DNA of 64,000 nucleotides from Caryophanales bacterium (GTDB lineage Bacteria; Bacillota; Bacilli; Exiguobacteriales; Exiguobacteriaceae), in the NCBI GenBank assembly GCA_902363455.1, contig CABJAC010000001.1:1305952-1369951 (forward strand), written 5' to 3'. Positions 59,139-64,000 of this stretch are shown here, piece by piece. The notes below the pieces were generated by a model that did no database searches, was not told the origin of the DNA, and saw nothing but the letters and a program-made list of their open reading frames with translations. Made by a program: the position numbers and the translations under genes. Positions within the stretch are counted from its first letter, which is position 1. The number at the start of each line of letters is the position of its first letter.

Positions 59139-60047
59139 TTGAAAACTAAAAATAAAAAAATTTCACGTGGTGATGTAGAAATTCTGTATCACAGTAAAGT
59201 GATTACTGATTACACTGATATTAAGGATCGATTAAAAAATATAAAAGCTTTAAAAATGTTTTCTAGAAGAGGCGTAAGAAACAATCACGAAATCAAATTA
59301 CAAAATGAGCAGTTTAATATATTTGATGAAATCATTGATCAGGCTAGAGGAGAGTACATTTACTTATCAGGTTCTACTCTTTCCAACAAAGTCACCTGCG
59401 ATTTATGTCTGACAGGAATTCATAATAATCATGTTATTCAAAATCGCTACAATAAAAAAAAGTTCGGCATTGGGCAAGAGTGTTTGAAATCGTATACGAA
59501 TACTGATGCAGTGAAATCGATGAAAGCAGATATGTATGAAAGAACTCGCCTCAAGAAAAGAGAAATGTTGTACGGGTTAGTACCACAGTTATTAACGTTG
59601 ACCGAATATGAAGAAAGTCTAAAGAAACTTCCTTTACATATCCCCGTTCACTTGCAAGAACCGTTGGTTAAAAGCAGAAAAAGAATTAAAGAAATCGAAG
59701 AAAAAATACTGAAGTTAAAAAGTGCAGATTCGAATGCTTTAGCTGAAGAATTGAATCATCAAATCGAGCAATTTAAATCGTATGTTCACTCTATTGAGGA
59801 ATATAATCGCACTGAAAAGTATAATTTTTTAGCAGTTACTCATTCTATGTACGCATCTGTAAATTACACCAGTAATGAAAAAGAGAAAGAAAAAATACAA
59901 ACGATGTTAAACCAAGGATTTATTACTTTAGAATCTATTCAATACATAAACGACAGTGCATTTAGAACGAAAGTTATAAAAAAATTGACACCAACTTTTA
60001 AAAAGGTAGAAGTTGAGATTTTCCCTTCAAAAATACAAATGGAGTAA
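59139..60047 (+). CDS. Unrecognised AT-rich gene with a zinc-finger-like motif
   Basis: A 302-residue protein with a low-GC, Lys/Asn-rich composition unlike its neighbours. Near residues 84-120 lies C-x2-C...C spacing (VTCDLCLTGIHNNHVIQNRY, then KKFGIGQECLKSYT), compatible with a small zinc-binding unit. The middle (about 170-230) is a long coiled coil (RKRIKEIEEKILKLKSADSN). No membrane segment. The start is TTG with GAGGAG about 9 bases upstream. I do not recognise the family. It and the next gene sit between an IS1182 and native genes, which suggests imported DNA; a phage or defence origin is only a guess. Confidence 0.6.
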   Translation: MKTKNKKISRGDVEILYHSKVITDYTDIKDRLKNIKALKMFSRRGVRNNHEIKLQNEQFNIFDEIIDQARGEYIYLSGSTLSNKVTCDLCLTGIHNNHVIQNRYNKKKFGIGQECLKSYTNTDAVKSMKADMYERTRLKKREMLYGLVPQLLTLTEYEESLKKLPLHIPVHLQEPLVKSRKRIKEIEEKILKLKSADSNALAEELNHQIEQFKSYVHSIEEYNRTEKYNFLAVTHSMYASVNYTSNEKEKEKIQTMLNQGFITLESIQYINDSAFRTKVIKKLTPTFKKVEVEIFPSKIQME

Positions 60048-60058
60048 TAATCAAAATA

Positions 60059-60547
60059 ATGAGATTTGATGATTTAAAAAATGTTGAATTTATCATGCAT
60101 TTTTCCGATTTTATGAAAAAATATGGTCAATATGTCTTCATGAACAAGGTTCCGAATGTAAAAAAAGCGATACAATACGAGAATTTTATTACAAAGTGTT
60201 CAGTTGGTAGAAAACAAGAAAAAATACTGCTTTTGGAGAAGATTAATAAATTATTAGTTGAAAAAGATTGTCCGATTGTCATGCATCGGTGTGTTATTCA
60301 GAATGACTGGTTAATTTTTAAAAATACGCAACTAACTAATCATTTCTATAAACTCGGAGTCAATGATTTCATCTCAAACTATCAGTATTTAATATTCACT
60401 GATTATTTGCCAAAAACGTTTGTATCAGTCATTGGAAAAGGCTATTTAGATGAAAGGCGACTTACTATTTTATTTGATCAATCAGACCGTAAAGAGCGAA
60501 TGGACATTCATACTTTTGATACAAAATATTATTCGACTATTAAATAA
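60059..60547 (+). CDS. Unrecognised AT-rich gene following 59139
   Basis: A 162-residue soluble protein rich in Lys, Phe, Tyr and Asn, with mixed alpha/beta character (CPIVMHRCVIQNDWLIFKNT, QYLIFTDYLPKTFVSVIGKG). No motif or family recognised. ATG 60059 lies 13 bases after GGAG, a weak site, and only 11 bases after the stop of the preceding gene, so the two are probably one operon. Codon use and base composition are the same as in that gene. Confidence 0.5.
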   Translation: MRFDDLKNVEFIMHFSDFMKKYGQYVFMNKVPNVKKAIQYENFITKCSVGRKQEKILLLEKINKLLVEKDCPIVMHRCVIQNDWLIFKNTQLTNHFYKLGVNDFISNYQYLIFTDYLPKTFVSVIGKGYLDERRLTILFDQSDRKERMDIHTFDTKYYSTIK

Positions 60548-60617
60548 TATACTGACTACAAGAACTAGCAGGATGGAAACATGTATAAGTTAATGAAAGT
60601 ATGAAGGGGGAGCGGAT

Positions 60618-61055
60618 ATGGGACCACATGAACTCATTGAATGGATAATGCTGTCTGTAATCGTGTTGCCAATCGTTCTGCTCGGAATAAAGTTGAAGTC
60701 ACGTGGACGCGCAATGATGTTCACTCTCGCGGGTCTCATCTGTGTCGCATACGGGGTCTACTTGATCGTCCATCCTTATTTCGTCGATCAGAAAGTTGCC
60801 TATAATGCGAAACAAGTCGAGTTGCATCTCGAGAAAACCTATCCGGATGAACGCTTTACGTTAACGACGGTCCCGTACTGGAAAGAAGGATACAAACACC
60901 TGAATCCGTATAAAATTGACGTCGTGTTTGCCAACGAAGCCGACGCCACCTACACCTATTCGGTTGAGGATAACGGAACCGTTGAATTGAGCGGATTTCC
61001 GAGCACGCCAGATGATCGGTTGGATGGGTTTAAGCACTTGGAAGAACACAAGTAA
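60618..61055 (+). CDS. Membrane-anchored small protein (DUF3139-like)
   Basis: A 145-residue protein with two N-terminal hydrophobic segments (about 8-23 and 33-51) and an extracytoplasmic domain. The domain's VELHLEKTYPDERFTLTTVP and VVFANEADATYTYSVEDNG segments resemble DUF3139-type secreted domains. AAGGGGG lies before the ATG. Base composition returns to the genome's normal level here, so the imported block ends between 60547 and 60600. Function unknown. Confidence 0.6.
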   Translation: MGPHELIEWIMLSVIVLPIVLLGIKLKSRGRAMMFTLAGLICVAYGVYLIVHPYFVDQKVAYNAKQVELHLEKTYPDERFTLTTVPYWKEGYKHLNPYKIDVVFANEADATYTYSVEDNGTVELSGFPSTPDDRLDGFKHLEEHK

Positions 61056-61067
61056 TTAAATCAAAAA

Positions 61068-61099
61068 AACCCAGCTCCGCCTGCTGGCGAAACTGGTTT
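61068..61099 (-). terminator. Terminator of the rhodopsin gene
   Basis: On the minus strand AAACCAGTTTCGCC-AGCA-GGCGGAGCTGGGTT is followed by TTTTT. Confidence 0.8.
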
Positions 61100-61109
61100 A
61101 AACCTTTCG

Positions 61110-61868
61110 TCAAGAGGTTAACGTGTTGTCTTTTTGCGACGATAAGGACGACATCGTTTTGACGGCGAAGAAGGCAATCAAACCGAACCCGACCTTGTTC
61201 GTCAAATCGGCAAAGTTGTAAATCAATTCGCGGACGAGCTGGATTTCAACGCCCGGCGCAAACAGCGTGACGGCGTAACCGATCGGATAGATCGCCCAAC
61301 CGATCAAGATGAACAACCGCATTTTTAAGAGGGCATCGCGAATCGGAGCCGGTTTGTTTTCAGCGGCTTTCGTGACGTTCGTAAACAGCAGATAGATGAT
61401 ATAAATCCAGGCGAGACAACCAATCAGATACGACCATAGTCCGAGTTGCGTGAACCCACCGGCGATGTTGATTGAGGATTCACCGATGTAACCGCCGACA
61501 ATCATGATGATATCGGCGATGATTAGTTTCGTTAACAAGGACCGGCCAAGCCGACCTTTCAGACCGAGCAACAACGGAAACTTGACGAGCAACAGCGGTG
61601 TCGTGACGAGCCAATCGATATAGCGGATTTCGGTTGGGAAACCATCGATTTCCGATAACAGACCGGACGTTCCGACCGCATCCTTCATGAAGTAATAATG
61701 AATGGCAGCGACAAAGGTGACGAGTGCAGCGACGGTTGCCGTGGAACGGTATTCCGGTGCAAGCGAGTTTCGCTCGACCAGGAAATAAAGTGTCCCGGCA
61801 GCCATTCCGACGAATCCGACCCAAAACATATACTGCGTGGCAAGAACGAGTAAATTGACTTCTTCCAT
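61110..61868 (-). CDS. Light-driven proton pump, Exiguobacterium rhodopsin (ESR)
   Basis: A 252-residue seven-TM retinal protein that pumps protons outward when lit, in the cell membrane. The Schiff-base lysine is Lys225 (FADLTNKVGFG). The primary acceptor is Asp85, paired with His57 (AAIHYYF), and the donor position is Lys96 (RYIDWLVTTPLLLVKFPLL), not the usual Asp/Glu. This combination is the known signature of ESR. Start ATG has AAGGAG upstream. It is a single-gene unit with its own terminator. No carotenoid cleavage gene (blh/brp) lies within the window, so retinal must come from elsewhere. Confidence 0.96.
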   Translation of the reverse strand: MEEVNLLVLATQYMFWVGFVGMAAGTLYFLVERNSLAPEYRSTATVAALVTFVAAIHYYFMKDAVGTSGLLSEIDGFPTEIRYIDWLVTTPLLLVKFPLLLGLKGRLGRSLLTKLIIADIIMIVGGYIGESSINIAGGFTQLGLWSYLIGCLAWIYIIYLLFTNVTKAAENKPAPIRDALLKMRLFILIGWAIYPIGYAVTLFAPGVEIQLVRELIYNFADLTNKVGFGLIAFFAVKTMSSLSSQKDNTLTS

Positions 61869-62043
61869 GATCAGTCACTCCTTCATTACACAAAACACGC
61901 GCTTCTATACATTTAGTATAGGACGACACCGGCAACAATGAAGTGCTTCAACCGTTGCGTGATGTGCGGTGACGTGTTGAAAAGACACAAGTTAGACGAA
62001 AGATTCAAACCGAAATCAAAACATCACAACTGGAGGAATCAAT

Positions 62044-62619
62044 ATGCCTTTTCCCACTTTAGAAACATCCCGTCTCGCACTGGTGGAAGTGACACCTGAA
62101 CATGCACCGGCCCTGTTTCATATTCTCGCAAACGAAGACGTGACCCGCTTTTACGGAATGAATCCGTTGCGTGCGCAACACGACGCTTTGAACATCATCG
62201 CGTCTTTCAAACAGACATATGACACGCAACAAGGAATTCGTTGGGGAATTATAATCCGTGACAGCGGGACGTTCATCGGAACGCTTGGTCTGAATCATTT
62301 GAGCCTGTACAGTAAAAAGGCAGAAATCGGCTTTGAGCTGGATCCTTCGCACTGGCGGCGTGGTTATGCAGCAGAAGCGATTCAAGCTGTGTTGGAATAT
62401 GCGTTTGAGACACTGGCATTACACCGGATGGGTGCCGTGACGTTTTTAGAAAACGAGGCATCCGTTCAATTGCTGACACGACTCGGGTTTGAAGAGGAAG
62501 GAATTTTGCGCGGTTACCTTTATCAAGACGGCTCATCGCACGACGGACGGATTTTTTCGTTGCTGCGACCAGACTGGACGATGTTGACTTCAAAAGGAGA
62601 ACAAGGACATGTTTCGTAA
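62044..62619 (+). CDS. GNAT N-acetyltransferase (RimJ type)
   Basis: A 191-residue acetyltransferase: opening TLETSRLALVEVTPEHAPAL, ALGFELDPSHWRRGYAAEAI carrying the R-x-x-G-x-A loop and the closing NEASVQLLTRLGFEEEGILR. RimJ/RimL-like; substrate unproven. TGGAGG precedes the ATG. Its stop overlaps the next gene by 11 bases. Confidence 0.88.
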   Translation: MPFPTLETSRLALVEVTPEHAPALFHILANEDVTRFYGMNPLRAQHDALNIIASFKQTYDTQQGIRWGIIIRDSGTFIGTLGLNHLSLYSKKAEIGFELDPSHWRRGYAAEAIQAVLEYAFETLALHRMGAVTFLENEASVQLLTRLGFEEEGILRGYLYQDGSSHDGRIFSLLRPDWTMLTSKGEQGHVS

Positions 62620-62893
62620 TTCAAAAGGCAGCATCCAAGTCTGGCTCAATGATCTTGGTGTTTGTTTATTCGTCCTGATCGGTCTGACGCTTGCGACGCA
62701 TCCTGTTGTCATCACGGCATCGGGACGGTTGATGTACGATGAATCAATCTGGCTGAGTACAACGGAAATGAACAAATTCATCACCTTTTATTTTTCTGCG
62801 TTTTTTGCCTATTTTTTAATCGTGAATCAACTGTATCCTCGTTTTATTAGACGTCAGCTAAAAAAAGACTTGAATAACAAAGAGGTTATATAA
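62609..62893 (+). CDS. Small two-TM membrane protein, unknown
   Basis: A 94-residue protein with two hydrophobic segments (about 13-32 and 55-73) and a basic tail (RFIRRQLKKDLNNKE). AAAAGGAG lies before the ATG and it overlaps the GNAT gene, so it is probably translated in the same operon. No family recognised. The hairpin at 62914-62948 follows. Confidence 0.6.
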   Translation: MFRNSKGSIQVWLNDLGVCLFVLIGLTLATHPVVITASGRLMYDESIWLSTTEMNKFITFYFSAFFAYFLIVNQLYPRFIRRQLKKDLNNKEVI

Positions 62894-62913
62894 TAAAGTT
62901 GTTATATAGAGGG

Positions 62914-62948
62914 AATCGTCAGTCTGAACGTTTCGGCTGACGATTTTT
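62914..62948 (+). terminator. Terminator or leader hairpin before arsR
   Basis: AATCGTCAG (62914-62922) pairs with CTGACGATT (62937-62945), followed by TTTT. It lies between the end of the upstream gene and arsR; a -10-like TATAAT at 62889-62894 upstream of it means it could also be a leader attenuator. Confidence 0.7.
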
Positions 62949-62982
62949 CCGTTGAAGATTTATCCGGAAAGGAGGAACATGC

Positions 62983-63300
62983 ATGATAGAAACAACGAAC
63001 CGTGTTGACGAGATGAGCCAGTTCTTAAAACTGCTCAGTGACGGCACACGTCTTGAAGTGTTGCGTCGGTTGCATGCCCGGGAACATTGTGTCTGTGATT
63101 TTGTCGAGATGTTTGATATCTCACAACCCGCTGTCAGCCGTCACTTAAAATTGTTGCGTCAAGCACAGGTGATTTTGGAACGGCGTGAACGGCAATGGAT
63201 TTATTTCCGATTGAATCCGGATCATCCTCAGCATGACTTGTTGTTGACGATTTTAACCTCGATGGAACCATTACCGGTTCCTGCACCGAGGAGTTGCTGA
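62983..63300 (+). CDS. arsR: ArsR-family arsenic-responsive repressor
   Basis: A 105-residue winged-helix repressor. The metal box is EHCVCDFVEMF (Cys36, Cys38), the As(III)/Sb(III) site, and the recognition helix is DISQPAVSRHLKLLRQAQVI. AAAGGAGGAACATGC precedes the ATG. It is followed by arsB, so it is the local sensor of the efflux pump. A short inverted repeat (63329-63344) between the two may be an additional operator. Confidence 0.93.
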   Translation: MIETTNRVDEMSQFLKLLSDGTRLEVLRRLHAREHCVCDFVEMFDISQPAVSRHLKLLRQAQVILERRERQWIYFRLNPDHPQHDLLLTILTSMEPLPVPAPRSC

Positions 63301-63328
63301 GTTTAGGGCAAACGAGCATGTTTTATAT

Positions 63329-63344
63329 ATAACAGAAATGTTAT
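63329..63344. promoter_or_regulatory. Inverted repeat between arsR and arsB
   Basis: ATAACAGAAATGTTAT is a perfect 6-bp inverted repeat with a 4-base spacer. GTTATATA direct repeats occur upstream of arsR (62885-62892 and 62901-62908). They are candidate ArsR sites. Confidence 0.45.
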
Positions 63345-63404
63345 GTGTAGTAAAAATGTAAACAGTTGTTGAAAAACAGAGAACAAAATTAATCCAGAAA
63401 TGAA

Positions 63405-64000
63405 GTGAACGCATTGACCGGCACACATCTATTTGCGATCGGGATTTTCCTGATCACGTTATTTTTAATCATCAAACAACCAAAAGGTCTCGGCATCGGC
63501 TACTCCGCCATGGGGATGGCATTGATTGCCTTACTGACCGGCGTTGTGAATCTCGACGATGTCTCGACTGTCTGGGGCATCATCTGGAACGCGACGTTTA
63601 CCTTCATCGCCCTGATCATCATCTCATTGATTTTAGATGAAATCGGCTTCTTCGAATGGGCGGCGCTTCACATGGCTCGCATCGCAAAAGGCGGCGGTGT
63701 CAAACTGTTTGTGTATCTGACACTGCTTGGTGCCATTGTGGCAGCCTTGTTTGCGAATGACGGCGCAGCGTTGATTTTGACGCCAATCGTTCTCGCAATC
63801 GTCCGCTACTTAAAATTACCGGACTATGTCGTCTTGGCGTATGTCTTTGCTTCCGGCTTCATTGCCGATACGGCGAGTCTGCCGTTCGTCGTCTCGAACC
63901 TCGTCAATATCGTCTCGGCCGACTTCTTTGACATTGGCTTTACGGAATATGCGTCGCGGATGGTGTTCGTCAACGTCTTTTCCGTGATCGGCAGTCTGCT
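63405..64000 (+). CDS. arsB: Arsenite efflux permease ArsB (truncated by window end)
   Basis: The open frame begins at GTG 63405 or TTG 63414 and runs off the window. It reads [60 protein letters not shown] and [20 protein letters not shown], the pattern of the ArsB/NhaD arsenite pumps, with about 12 TM segments expected in full. No strong ribosome binding site is seen. It exports As(III) under control of arsR. Confidence 0.88.
   Translation, partial: MNALTGTHLFAIGIFLITLFLIIKQPKGLGIGYSAMGMALIALLTGVVNLDDVSTVWGIIWNATFTFIALIIISLILDEIGFFEWAALHMARIAKGGGVKLFVYLTLLGAIVAALFANDGAALILTPIVLAIVRYLKLPDYVVLAYVFASGFIADTASLPFVVSNLVNIVSADFFDIGFTEYASRMVFVNVFSVIGSL

Overview
The window is a 64 kb chromosomal stretch of a Gram-positive, low-GC-phylum bacterium, almost certainly a psychrotolerant Exiguobacterium (E. 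sibiricum/antarcticum/undae group). The decisive marker is the retinal protein at 61110-61868. It has His57, Asp85 and Lys96 at the positions that define Exiguobacterium rhodopsin (ESR), with a lysine in place of the carboxylic proton donor, and Lys225 as the retinal lysine. Strong AGGAGG ribosome binding sites, many TTG/GTG starts and Bacillus-like regulators and transporters fit this.

Layout. 1-690: right part of an IS3-group element. 0.7-8.8 kb: small membrane proteins, a beta-propeller exoprotein, a DinB protein, an efflux permease, a diguanylate cyclase, rifampin ADP-ribosyltransferase (arr) and a nucleotidyltransferase. 8.9-10.7 kb: a phage-derived cassette (HTH/DnaD protein, endolysin with an in-frame amber codon, holin). 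10.8-22.6 kb: a second diguanylate cyclase, a threonine-aldolase-like enzyme, a MerR/SDR pair, an MFS permease, flavohemoglobin (hmp) with NsrR- and FNR-like boxes, and an SgrR-type regulator divergent from an MFS permease. 22.7-28.9 kb: a PadR operon divergent from a CPBP protease, a GntR/EmrE-type exporter pair, DUF554, NUDIX and arylamine N-acetyltransferase. 29.1-32.1 kb: Fur-controlled ferric-siderophore uptake (binding protein and two permeases, no ATPase). 33.3-37.6 kb: a third diguanylate cyclase, a VOC protein and a ROK/MFS operon. 37.8-42.7 kb: a chitobiose/cellobiose locus (chbG and GntR divergent from GH4 6-phospho-beta-glucosidase and PTS EIIC-EIIA-EIIB). 42.8-48.5 kb: peptidase S51, YdeI, a truncated NUDIX gene, an AT-rich foreign-looking block with a HAD phosphatase and a repeat cluster, cardiolipin synthase, DedA and an AI-2E permease.

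48.7-59.0 kb is an insertion hot zone. A decayed membrane-protein gene is interrupted by a TnpB-only IS200/IS605-type element (49413-50763). A chemoreceptor gene is split by an IS150-like IS3 element (54579-56019, target duplication CATC). An IS1182 element (57171-59006) abuts its 3' end. In the first two cases deleting the element restores an uninterrupted frame across the junction exactly. An AT-rich pair of unrecognised genes follows (59139-60547), then the rhodopsin, a GNAT acetyltransferase and an ars operon running off the window end.

Functionally the region is accessory and environmental: light-driven proton pumping, iron and beta-disaccharide uptake, NO and arsenic detoxification, drug efflux/modification, and c-di-GMP signalling from three cyclases with different sensors. 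No rRNA or tRNA gene and no CRISPR array was seen. Boundaries and family names come from reading the sequence; no database search was run.
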